This document shows positions 8,617 to 15,187 of a stretch of 38,017 bases of DNA, piece by piece. The notes beneath the pieces were generated by a model. It did no database searches. It saw nothing but the letters and a program-made list of their open reading frames with translations, and was not told the DNA's origin. Position 1 is the first letter of the stretch; each line of letters starts with the position of its first letter. Source of the stretch: Amycolatopsis anabasis (GTDB taxonomy: Bacteria; Actinomycetota; Actinomycetes; Mycobacteriales; Pseudonocardiaceae); the NCBI RefSeq assembly GCF_009765355.1, contig NZ_VTHK01000074.1, positions 1 to 38,017 on the forward strand, written 5' to 3'. A program made the translations under genes and the position numbers.

Positions 8617-9963
8617 ATGACCTCGATTGCGGGAGCGACCGGCGACGTCTACTCGGTGCCGCGGTCGCGTGACCACACGGTGCGGTACCGACCGGCGGAG
8701 TTCCTGCTGGCGCTGTATCGCATGTTCGGTCCGGTGGTACCGGTCGGCCGGGGCCGGCGGGGCTACACCTACCTGCTCGGACCCGACGCGAACCAGTTCG
8801 TGCTCGCCAACTCGGACCTGTTCCGCTGGCGTGACGCCTTCGACTGGTTGATCCCGGTCGACGGCGCCACGTCGATGCTGCTCAGCGACGGAGCCGAACA
8901 CCGGCAGCGACGCCGGCTGGCCCAGCCCGCCATGCATCACCGGCAGATCGCCGCCTACCTCGACACCATGGCGGACAACGCGGACGCGATGATCGAGTCC
9001 TGGCGTCCCGGCCAGGTCGTCGATGTCTATCAGGACATGCGCACGGCGATCCGGCGCACCACGCTGCACACCCTGTTCGGTCCGCGCCTCGCCGCCGACG
9101 CGGAGTTCTTCGGCACGCAGCTGCAACGGTTGCTGGATCTGTGTGACGGGCTGCCGCAGACGGTGGCCGGCAAGCAACGGCTGCGCACCCCGCAGTGGCG
9201 GCGGGCCATGGCGGCCCGGTCTCGGGTGGACGAACGGATCTACACCGAGATCCGCCGGGTGCGGCAAGAATCAGACACGACCGCGGCCAACGCGCTGACC
9301 GCGTTGGTGCACGGACGGGACGAGGACGGTGAGAGGCTGTCCGACCAGGAGGTCCGCGACCAGGTGGTGACGCTGATCGTGGCCGGGTACGAGACCACGA
9401 GCGCCACGCTGGGCTGGGCGGTCTACGCCATGCTCAGCACCCCCGGCGTGTGGGACACCGCGCGCCGGGAAGTGCGCGAGGTGCTCGGCGGGCGGCGTCC
9501 GGCGCCCGAGGACCTGAAACGGCTTACCTACCTGGGCAGCGTGGTGCAGGAAACCCTCCGGTTGTACCCGGCCGTCACCGTGGTCGGCCGGAAGGTCGAT
9601 CAGGACTTCGAGTACCGCGGACGGCGGATCCGCGCGGGCGCCTCGGTCGTCATCAGCCCGTACGTCACCCACCGCCTACCCGAGCTGTGGCCGGACCCGC
9701 TGCGGTTCCAGCCGGAGCGCTGGCAACCAGGCAACCCGGACTACCGCAAGCCCGCGCCGCACCACTTCCTCCCCTTCGGCGGCGGGCCGCACCGCTGCAT
9801 CGGCGCGACGATGGCCACCACCGAGCTGACCGTCATGCTCGCTCGCCTGCTCGCTCGAACCTCGCTCACGCTGCCCGCCCAGCGTCTTCGTGCCGCAAGC
9901 ATGATCTCGATGCGACCACGCCGCGGCCTGCGTGCCGAAGTGTCCGCGCCATCCCAGATGTAG
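8617..9963 (+). CDS. Cytochrome P450 monooxygenase
   Basis: A 448-aa soluble P450. ATG 8617 is preceded by GCGGGAGG. Signatures: I-helix AGYETTS (about residue 256-262) for O2 activation, the K-helix ExxR in ETLRLYP, the PERF-like region RFQPERW, and the heme loop FLPFGGGPHRCIGA with the thiolate Cys at about residue 394. AGYETTS and the length resemble bacterial CYP102/CYP110-like clades of fatty-acid or terpenoid oxidases more than classic macrolide P450s, but the substrate cannot be read. Redox partners are not adjacent. The stop is 12 bp before the tetR gene, so the two are probably cotranscribed under the 8580 operator. Confidence 0.93.
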   Translation: MTSIAGATGDVYSVPRSRDHTVRYRPAEFLLALYRMFGPVVPVGRGRRGYTYLLGPDANQFVLANSDLFRWRDAFDWLIPVDGATSMLLSDGAEHRQRRRLAQPAMHHRQIAAYLDTMADNADAMIESWRPGQVVDVYQDMRTAIRRTTLHTLFGPRLAADAEFFGTQLQRLLDLCDGLPQTVAGKQRLRTPQWRRAMAARSRVDERIYTEIRRVRQESDTTAANALTALVHGRDEDGERLSDQEVRDQVVTLIVAGYETTSATLGWAVYAMLSTPGVWDTARREVREVLGGRRPAPEDLKRLTYLGSVVQETLRLYPAVTVVGRKVDQDFEYRGRRIRAGASVVISPYVTHRLPELWPDPLRFQPERWQPGNPDYRKPAPHHFLPFGGGPHRCIGATMATTELTVMLARLLARTSLTLPAQRLRAASMISMRPRRGLRAEVSAPSQM

Positions 9964-9975
9964 CACGATCCCGGC

Positions 9976-10587
9976 ATGAGCCCAGCCAAGCCCGGACCGC
10001 GGGACACCCCCCGCAAACAGCGCGCCGCGGACGCGGCGATCGAGGTGATCGCCACCGAGGGACTGCGGGGGCTGACCCACCGCGCGGTCGATGCCAAATC
10101 CGGCCTGCCCCCGGGCAGCACGAGCAGCTGCTTCCGCACCCGCCTCGCCCTGCTCCGCGCCGTGCTGGACCGCATCCTGGAACTCGACCAGGAAATGCTG
10201 GCCGCGATCCCGGTCACCGGATGGCGCGTCGACACCGCACAACAGCGCGCCAAGATCGTCGACCTGTTCACCGATCTGCTGGAATACTGGCTCGGCCCGG
10301 CACGCCACCGCACCCTCGCCCGGCTCGAGCTCTATCTCGACGCCGCCCGACGCGCCGAACTCGGACCGGAGCTGGCCGCGGCCAATCGGCTGCTCCTCGA
10401 CCGCGCCGCGACCGGCATGCGAGCCGCCGGGATCCGCGCGCCGCGGGAAGCCGCTCGCATATTCGTCGCCCAACTCGACGGACTCCTCTACGACGCGCTC
10501 GCCCGCCCCTTCCTCAACGGCGACGACCGGAAGAAGCTGCGGCACGCCGTCCGCGTGATCGTCACCGGACACATCGCCGCGCATTAG
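9976..10587 (+). CDS. TetR-family repressor (P450-linked)
   Basis: A 203-aa TetR/AcrR protein. The N-terminal HTH covers about residues 10-55 (RAADAAIEVIATEGLRGLTH, RAVDAKSGLPPGSTSSCFRT). The signature Y at the recognition-helix end is replaced by SCF. The C-terminal ligand domain includes LTDxx-like FTDLLEYWL and the dimer helices. It starts at ATG 9976, 12 bp after the P450 stop, so it is co-expressed with its probable target. By position and family habit it is the best candidate to bind GCTACA-N2-TGTAGC at 8580 and 4852, repressing both the P450 operon and a lost leftward gene. Binding is inferred. Confidence 0.88.
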   Translation: MSPAKPGPRDTPRKQRAADAAIEVIATEGLRGLTHRAVDAKSGLPPGSTSSCFRTRLALLRAVLDRILELDQEMLAAIPVTGWRVDTAQQRAKIVDLFTDLLEYWLGPARHRTLARLELYLDAARRAELGPELAAANRLLLDRAATGMRAAGIRAPREAARIFVAQLDGLLYDALARPFLNGDDRKKLRHAVRVIVTGHIAAH

Positions 10588-10714
10588 CGTCGAAGTGCTG
10601 GAGGTGGCCGACGGCCCGCGGTCAGCGCACGACGGAACTGGTTGATGGTCGACCAGGACGTCGATGCATTCGTGCAGACCGGAGCGCGGGCAGCACGAGC
10701 CACGTAGGCGATCT

Positions 10715-10743
10715 TTACAATACAGATCTGTACTGTATTGTAA
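10715..10743. promoter_or_regulatory. Nested palindromic operator before second TetR gene
   Basis: An 11-bp perfect inverted repeat, TTACAATACAG (10715-10725) and CTGTATTGTAA (10733-10743), with a 7-bp spacer. Within it, TACAGATCTGTA forms a second palindrome. It ends 5 bp before the GTG start of the TetR gene at 10749, which leaves almost no leader. The arms are much more AT-rich than the surroundings. This is the typical layout of an autoregulated TetR operator. Confidence 0.75.
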
Positions 10744-10748
10744 CTAGT

Positions 10749-11366
10749 GTGGGTACCAATGATCGCGCTCCCGGCCGCCCGAGGAGCAGGGAAGCCGACG
10801 CCGCCATCCTGGACGCCGCGCTGGAACTCTTGATCGAGCGCGGCGCGGAGGCGGTCAGTATCGAGCAGGTGGCCCGGCGCGCCGGTGTCACCCGGGCGAC
10901 CGTGTACCGGCGCTTTCCGGACAAGACCCGGCTGCTGATCGCCGCGGTCGAGGCCGCATATGGAGATCCTCCGCAAACGCCGGAAATCCGCGACGTCGAG
11001 CATTTGCTGGCGGGCTGGGCCTACGTCCTCGCCAATCCGCGCCAACGCCGTCTCTTGCGGCGCCTCTACGGCGCGATCGAGGACAATCCCGAGCTCGCCC
11101 GCGCCTACCACGACCGATTCGGCCGGCATCGCGACCAGGCCCGCCGAGACGTGCTCGAACGCGCCCGCGCCCGCGGGCAGCTGCCCGCGGACACCGACCT
11201 GGACGTTCTGCTGGACCTGCTCACCGGCGCGGTCTGGCAGCACCTGGCCGTCCGGCCGGACACCAGCACGACCGACGACGTCGAGCAGTTCCTGCGTGCC
11301 GTGCTCCACCAGGCCGGATACCGGCCCACTGCGCATCAGCAGCACACCGCCGACGACAACCAATAG
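10749..11366 (+). CDS. TetR-family repressor (membrane-protein-linked)
   Basis: A 205-aa TetR protein. The HTH spans about residues 15-62: AAILDAALELLIERGAEAVS and IEQVARRAGVTRATVYRRFP, followed by the usual DKTRLLIAAVEAAY. The C-terminal part resembles TetR_C_11-type ligand domains (VLANPRQRRLLRRLYGAIE). The GTG at 10749 is 5 bp after a strong palindrome, so the mRNA is probably leaderless or has a very short leader, and the gene likely represses itself. The next gene, 32 bp on, encodes a small membrane protein and is the probable co-regulated target. Confidence 0.9.
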   Translation: MGTNDRAPGRPRSREADAAILDAALELLIERGAEAVSIEQVARRAGVTRATVYRRFPDKTRLLIAAVEAAYGDPPQTPEIRDVEHLLAGWAYVLANPRQRRLLRRLYGAIEDNPELARAYHDRFGRHRDQARRDVLERARARGQLPADTDLDVLLDLLTGAVWQHLAVRPDTSTTDDVEQFLRAVLHQAGYRPTAHQQHTADDNQ

Positions 11367-11398
11367 CCCGGCCAGACCGGGAGAAAAGGAGCAACAGC

Positions 11399-11857
11399 GT
11401 GTCAACCGCCAGCGTCGAAGCGCAGCAGCGCACCCGGGCCTTCGCCCGCGTCATCGGCCCCTACGTCGCGACCTTCACCATCGTCTACACGATCCGCCTG
11501 CCCGCCCTGCAAGGGCTCATCAACGACCTGTTCGCCCAGCCCGTCCTGGTGTGGCTGCTCGGCGCCCTCATGCTCGGCGCGGGGCTGGTCATCATCGGCG
11601 GACACCGCAGCTGGCGCGGCCCGCTCGCGGTCACCGTGTCGCTGTTCGGCTGGTTCGTCGCCTTGCGCGGATTCCTCCTGATCGCCACTCCCACGACGAT
11701 CCAGTCGGGCGTCGACGCCACCATGCTCTCGCCCACCGCGACGCTCGTGGCCCGCTTCTTCTTCGGCGCCCTGGGCTTGCTCGGCCTGCTGCTGACCTAC
11801 GCCGGCTGGTTCACCAAACCGGCCACCCCGCAACCATCAGCACCCACAACCACATGA
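11399..11857 (+). CDS. Four-helix integral membrane protein (152 aa)
   Basis: GTG 11399 follows AAAAGGAG. The hydrophobic profile gives four membrane helices: about 20-40, 47-68 (VWLLGALMLGAGLVIIGG), 77-96 (LAVTVSLFGWFVALRGFLLI) and 115-136 (RFFFGALGLLGLLLTYAGW). A short Thr/Pro-rich cytoplasmic tail follows. No catalytic or transport motif is visible and I do not recognise the family by name. It follows a TetR gene, which often control small membrane or efflux proteins, so it may be involved in stress or drug response. That is inference. Confidence 0.75.
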   Translation: MSTASVEAQQRTRAFARVIGPYVATFTIVYTIRLPALQGLINDLFAQPVLVWLLGALMLGAGLVIIGGHRSWRGPLAVTVSLFGWFVALRGFLLIATPTTIQSGVDATMLSPTATLVARFFFGALGLLGLLLTYAGWFTKPATPQPSAPTTT

Positions 11858-11949
11858 ACGCCGTTGCCGCCCGACTGGCAACCCACCCGGGTGACCCAGC
11901 CGCAGGCCTCGTGATCACGCGATTACCGCAGGTCAGAGCCGCACCAGGG

Positions 11950-11978
11950 TTGCCAATATGATCGAACAGGTGTTCTAC
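11950..11978 (+). promoter_or_regulatory. SOS-like promoter (LexA-type dyad), copy 1
   Basis: TTGCCA (11950-11955) and TTCTAC (11973-11978) are 17 bp apart, as -35 and -10 elements. Between and overlapping them is TCGAACAGGTGTTCTA (11962-11977), close to the actinobacterial LexA box CGAAC-N4-GTTCG with the last arm base altered. No intact gene follows. It marks the left edge of the gene-poor stretch. A sister copy is at 34896-34923. Confidence 0.5.
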
Positions 11979-12049
11979 TGAAGGTACTGGTGCTGCCGCT
12001 CGGCGGGGAAGGTCGAGGCGGCACAGCGCGGTCGAGGGGCGTCATAGTG

Positions 12050-12580
12050 CACCCGTCCCCGACCGGCCCCAGCCCATTCCACACCACCACAGATTCTCGA
12101 CAAACGAGCCCAACATTCACACCACGTGGCCACACCGGTAACCGCACCACTAAAGCACACCAAATCTATCCCATACACAACACCATCACACTCATAACCA
12201 AAAACAACACTCGATCACAGGCCCCCACAAAATGAAATAAAAAGCCCTTGACCGCCGAGAAGCACACAACCAACCGGCCCCCACGTCGAACCAGCCCCCA
12301 CGGACAACCCGCCACGCCGTCAACCGCACCAGCACCGACCCAATCCGCACACGGCGCACTCAGACCGCGACTTCCCGCCACCTCCGAACACAGACTCGCC
12401 TCCGCCTGCCCCACACCGGACACGCACGACCCACTCGCACAACACAACAAGCCTGAACTCGACCGCACAGCTCCCAGCACACCACCCCACTGCGGAATAA
12501 CCCCGCAACCAGAGAAGCCCACCCACCCAGTAAGCACCGCCCCGAAGAAACCTCGACACAACCACCCGGCCGCGCGAACC
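12050..12580. other. Gene-free, strongly G-poor (C/A-rich plus strand) stretch
   Basis: Over more than 500 bp the plus strand contains few G: only about 4-10 per 60 bases in the lines I counted. It is rich in C and A, and its overall GC is lower than the neighbours. Open frames exist on both strands, but their protein text is low-complexity (Pro/Thr/His or Gly/Cys/Val) with no start signals, so I do not call a gene. Such skew can accompany single-strand DNA processing regions, long untranslated RNA or decayed mobile DNA. It lies directly outside the tRNA-Ala fragment. Confidence 0.45.
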
Positions 12581-12582
12581 GC

Positions 12583-12633
12583 CTGGAGCAGTTTTCGTGA
12601 CCCCATATCAAACGGGGTCACGCCGTGCTCCAG
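12583..12633. terminator. Nested 51-nt hairpin
   Basis: Outer arms CTGGAGCA (12583-12590) and TGCTCCAG (12626-12633) enclose inner arms CGTGACCCC (12596-12604) and GGGGTCACG (12614-12622) with loop ATATCAAAC. Seventeen perfect pairs in two steps are separated by a small asymmetric internal loop (GTTTT/CCG). No T-run follows on either side, so it is not a classic intrinsic terminator; it could be a structured recombination or transfer site. Confidence 0.5.
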
Positions 12634-12750
12634 ACTTGCTCCAGTTACTGAACGACAACCGAAGCGAAGTCCACAATGGACCGATATTCGATACGCCTAA
12701 AAACAACGCCCGACCTGCGGGTTCCACAGTGTCGGGCGATCATGCAAACG

Positions 12751-12797
12751 GTGGAGCTAAGGGGACTCGAACCCCTGACCCCCTCACTGCCAGTGAC
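12751..12797 (-). tRNA. tRNA-Ala(GGC) 3' fragment, putative attachment site
   Basis: The minus strand reads an anticodon-arm-like CACTGGCAGTG, a variable region AGGGGGTC, the T-arm AGGGG-TTCGAGT-CCCCT, the acceptor strand TAGCTCC, discriminator A and CC. TAGCTCC implies a GGGGCTA partner and therefore the G3:U70 pair that identifies tRNA-Ala. The 5' half (D-arm and 5' acceptor strand) is absent, so this is not an expressed tRNA. Such 3' fragments are left where integrative elements insert into tRNA genes. The tRNA 3' side faces lower coordinates, so chromosome should lie below 12750 and the element above about 12797. No second copy is in the window. Confidence 0.7.
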
Positions 12798-12902
12798 GGT
12801 AAATGGCTCCGGGGGACCTTCACAGTCCGATCTGTGTGGTCGGAACATTTAGAGAGTTCCACCTCAACGCCTCCAACCCGCTCCATTCCACACGTTCTGT
12901 GA

Positions 12903-12973
12903 GACGCGTGTGAGACGCGCGGCCGGTGCCGCGCCGTCTCGCTCGGCCGGTCTCGTGCGACGCGTGTGAGACG
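12903..12973. repeat. 15-bp direct repeats next to the tRNA fragment
   Basis: GACGCGTGTGAGACG occurs at 12903-12917 and again at 12959-12973, 56 bp apart. Between them are inverted GTCTCG-type copies (GCCGTCTCGC and GGTCTCGTGC). The position, just inside the putative attachment site, fits arm-type integrase sites or excisionase sites, but no integrase gene is adjacent. Confidence 0.45.
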
Positions 12974-12997
12974 GAGCCCCGGGACTGGAGGCCCTGA

Positions 12998-13312
12998 ATG
13001 CTACAAGAAGTAACCGGCCACTCGCGCGTCGTCGCCGTGCCGTTGAAGCACGCGCCGAAGCGGATCCGGCCGCCGTTCGACACCGATCCGGGCGATCGAA
13101 GCGATCACCGCCGGGCCGGCGAGTCCCTGGAGCAGTGGCGAGCGCGGCGGCACGCCGACCGGGTGCGCGCGTTGCAGGAACCGCTCGATGGTGTCGAGCT
13201 GGGCGCGTACGACCGCCGCGTGATCGAGTGGCTCGCGCAGTGGGACACCGCGGTCGTGGGCGCGGTGGCGAGCTTGCTCTACCGGGTCCGTGAGGCCGGT
13301 GAGCGGCCATGA
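12998..13312 (+). CDS. Hypothetical element protein (104 aa)
   Basis: I do not recognise this protein. ATG 12998 follows GGAGG by 7 nt. The 104 residues are charged, with a basic Pro-rich start (KHAPKRIRPPFDTDPGD), an Arg-rich middle (LEQWRARRHADRVRAL) and a hydrophobic helix near the end (WDTAVVGAVASLLYRVREA). There is no membrane span or Cys. It overlaps the next small gene by ATGA and so is the first gene of a coupled row (12998, 13309, 13443) leading to the replication protein. The row sits immediately inside the putative attachment site. Confidence 0.6.
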   Translation: MLQEVTGHSRVVAVPLKHAPKRIRPPFDTDPGDRSDHRRAGESLEQWRARRHADRVRALQEPLDGVELGAYDRRVIEWLAQWDTAVVGAVASLLYRVREAGERP

Positions 13313-13446
13313 CCACCATGACGGCCAGGCACTGCCGCTGGCTTCTCGCAGGACTCCTGAACGGCGGGTGCAGCCCGGGCCGAGGCCGGGATGCGTTCCC
13401 CTGCCTCGGTGCGGCGTCCGCTGTTGCTGTGCGGGGTGTGTCGTGA
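13309..13446 (+). CDS. Small Cys-containing protein (45 aa) before rep gene
   Basis: A 45-codon product between two coupled genes. Its ATG overlaps the previous stop (ATGA, 13309-13312) and its TGA overlaps the GTG start of the replication gene (GTGA, 13443-13446). The sequence has three Cys (HCRWLLAGLLNGGC and FPCLGA) and no charge-rich region. Short Cys-bearing proteins with CRWLLAGLL-like text occur beside replication genes of actinomycete plasmids, in my recollection. The function is unknown. The exact double coupling is the main argument that it is translated. Confidence 0.55.
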   Translation: MTTMTARHCRWLLAGLLNGGCSPGRGRDAFPCLGAASAVAVRGVS

Positions 13447-14213
13447 GTATCGAGGCGATCGACTGGGCGCTGAACCGGGCACCCATACCGCGTGATCAGC
13501 GCAACGCCTCGACGTTGGCGATCGTGCTGGTCGGGCTGGCCAACCACGCCGGCCCGGATGGGCGCAACGCTTTCCCTGCCCTGTCCACGCTGTCCCGCTA
13601 CACCCGGCTGGCGCGTCGCTCGGTGCAGAACACGCTGGCCGAACTGGCCGAACTGGGCCTGATCCGGCCCGCGGATCCGGAGATCGTGGCCGCGCACGTG
13701 CGGCGGGCGGACCGGCGGCCGAACGGCTGGGACCTGGCGCTGGAACGGTCCGAGCACGGCGATGATCAAGTTATCCACAGCCCTGGCGATGTTGTCCACA
13801 GCCCTGGCGTCGGGGTGCAGGGTCTGCACCCCGACCAGGGCGACGGGGTGCAGAGTGGACCGAACGGGGTGCAGACAGCGACGTCACGGGGTGCAGGGTC
13901 TGCACCCGAACCATCCCTTAACCGTCCTGGAACCGTCCTGCCGCCGCTGTGCGGCGACTGCGACGGCCGCGAACTCGAGGGTGTCGCGTCCCGGGTGATC
14001 TGGCTCGACGAGGCCAAGACGAGCTGGGTGCACTGCCCGCGGTGCAACCCGCACTCCCCGCAGTTCCGTTCGCCCGACGCCGGTCCGCCCGCGAGTTCTT
14101 CCGCCACGTCCAACGTCACGGCGCGGCCGCGGTCGGGGCGTCCTCGCGATGGGCAGGGCGGCCGTCCCCGGGCGGCACCCCGCTCGCCGGATCGTGGGTC
14201 GGCGCCGTCGTGA
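13443..14213 (+). CDS. HTH_36-type plasmid replication initiator-like protein
   Basis: A 256-aa protein starting at GTG 13443, coupled to the previous gene. The N-terminal ~100 residues form a winged helix of the HTH_36 type found in Rep/RepA proteins and in actinomycete mobile elements: NASTLAIVLVGLANHAGPDG and LSRYTRLARRSVQNTLAELA, then ELGLIRPADP. After residue 105 the protein is low-complexity: VIHSPG/VVHSPG repeats and GVQ repeats, encoded by DnaA boxes and dyad iterons. There is then a CxxC...CxxC zinc-like block (LCGDCDG, VHCPRCN) and a basic Ser/Pro-rich tail. The origin-like DNA inside the gene, plus ParA downstream, makes replication initiation the best call. No catalytic Rep motif (rolling-circle Tyr) is visible. 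Confidence 0.75.
   Translation: MSIEAIDWALNRAPIPRDQRNASTLAIVLVGLANHAGPDGRNAFPALSTLSRYTRLARRSVQNTLAELAELGLIRPADPEIVAAHVRRADRRPNGWDLALERSEHGDDQVIHSPGDVVHSPGVGVQGLHPDQGDGVQSGPNGVQTATSRGAGSAPEPSLNRPGTVLPPLCGDCDGRELEGVASRVIWLDEAKTSWVHCPRCNPHSPQFRSPDAGPPASSSATSNVTARPRSGRPRDGQGGRPRAAPRSPDRGSAPS
13771..13908. other. Origin-like region: two DnaA boxes and four GGGGTGCA iterons
   Basis: TTATCCACA (13771-13779) and TTGTCCACA (13792-13800) are perfect DnaA boxes in the same direction, 21 bp apart; the second is the Streptomyces consensus. They are followed by CGGGGTGCA iterons at 13811, 13844, 13865 and 13887. The first and last are complete dyads, CGGGGTGCA-N5-TGCACCCCG (13811-13833) and one arm-shortened version (13887-13908). 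All lie inside the coding region of the Rep-like gene, as in RepA_N-type plasmids whose origin is within rep. Confidence 0.7.
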
Positions 14214-14365
14214 ATCCCGCTCGCCCGGATCGCGGGTCCGGGCGCGGCACGAAAGGGAATGAGGGTTTCCCCTTTTCGCCACCGGGACTCGCACGGGACT
14301 TGAGAAATTGCCCTGTTTCCGTACAGGCATCTCGCGAAACTTCACTCAGGACGAAGGAGCTGAGA

Positions 14366-15187
14366 GTGAAATCAGCAGCAATGCGCGAACGAGAACTTGC
14401 GCTGCTCGAGCTAATTGAAAAACTTCGCCTCGAAGGCGCCAGCAAACTCGCCGGTAAAATCATCGCGATCGTCAGTGCGAAAGGGTCACAAGGGAAGACG
14501 CTTCTGGCCAAAGAGCTGGGATGGATCCTCGATCTGATTGTCGCTGATCTGGATTGGGCTGGGGGTTGTGTCAGTCGCCTGCTGGGCTGCATCGCCGCCC
14601 AGCTCACCTCCGACCGGCTGATTGAGGCAATCTTCGATCCCAAGGGCCGTGCCCCTCGCCTACATCGCAGCAGGGGGCGACCGGATCTGGTGCTCGGCAG
14701 CGACGCGCTGGAGGAGAACCAGCCACCCCCGGACCGCATGACCGAGCTGCTGCTGTCCTGGACCCGCCAGTGGCAACAGAAGAGGCCGCAGGGGGTGCTG
14801 GTGGACACCCACCCCAGCAGTTCCGCCGCGCTCGGCGCGGCCCAAGCCGCCGACCTGGTGCTCATGCCCGTCATGTTCGGCACCGGCGAACTCGACGCGC
14901 TGGAGACCGCGCTGGACAAGCTCCGGGATTTCCCGCTGCTGCTGGTGCCCAACGCGACCCCGCGCAAGCTCGAGCACCTGCCCGGCTACGAGAGCAAGCG
15001 CCTGCTGGCCCTGGCCCAGCACTACGACGTGCCCATCTCGCAAGCCTTCATCCGTCACCAGTCCTGGCTGCCCCACCGGCAGCTGCGCACCGTGATCGCC
15101 GCCTCCCCCAGCTTCGGCGCCAAAACCGCCGACCTCACCGACGACACCACCGCACTCGCACAGGAGGTCATCCGCTATGCAGCCTGA
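14366..15187 (+). CDS. ParA-family partition ATPase
   Basis: A 273-aa MinD/ParA-type ATPase. GTG 14366 is chosen because AAGGAG lies 6 nt before it. The deviant Walker A is IVSAKGSQGKTLLAKEL (about 34-50), with Lys both before and within the GKT loop. Walker A' is IVADLDWAGG, and the switch II-like Walker B is GVLVDTHPSSSAAL, where the usual D(L/T)PP is D-T-H-P. An ADLVLMPV strand follows, as in the family. The N-terminal helix (ERELALLELIEKLRLE) may contact the partner. The stop overlaps the next gene by 11 bp, giving the usual parAB-like couple. It would segregate the element by ATP-dependent nucleoid binding. Confidence 0.85.
   Translation: MKSAAMRERELALLELIEKLRLEGASKLAGKIIAIVSAKGSQGKTLLAKELGWILDLIVADLDWAGGCVSRLLGCIAAQLTSDRLIEAIFDPKGRAPRLHRSRGRPDLVLGSDALEENQPPPDRMTELLLSWTRQWQQKRPQGVLVDTHPSSSAALGAAQAADLVLMPVMFGTGELDALETALDKLRDFPLLLVPNATPRKLEHLPGYESKRLLALAQHYDVPISQAFIRHQSWLPHRQLRTVIAASPSFGAKTADLTDDTTALAQEVIRYAA

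Noticed and set aside
9956..9961. TGTAGC half-site at the P450 stop codon, before tetR
   Set aside because: A single half-site formed partly by the stop codon; no partner arm, so chance is likely.
9450..11366. A 638-codon open frame running through P450, first TetR and second TetR
   Set aside because: Only its last third (from 10749) is coding; the rest is an antiphase shadow of the P450 and TetR genes with Arg/Pro-rich nonsense.
1336..12596. A 14-bp identity CTGGAGCAGTTTTC at 1336 and 12583
   Set aside because: In 38 kb several 14-bp matches are expected by chance and the flanks differ.
12166..12621. A 151-aa Gly/Cys/Val-rich minus-strand ORF in the G-poor region
   Set aside because: Composition simply mirrors the base skew; no RBS and no conserved-looking motif.
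12597..12902. ORF containing the text GAKGTRTPDPL
   Set aside because: This is the well-known spurious translation of the complement of a tRNA 3' half; it reflects the tRNA-Ala fragment, not a protein.
12864..13829. A long minus-strand ORF opposite the replication gene
   Set aside because: A shadow of high-GC coding DNA on the plus strand, which has RBS and coupled starts.
14029..14060. GGGTGCACTGCCCG and CGGTGCAACCCG as further iterons
   Set aside because: They share only 6-7 bp with the dyad arm and lack the paired arm.
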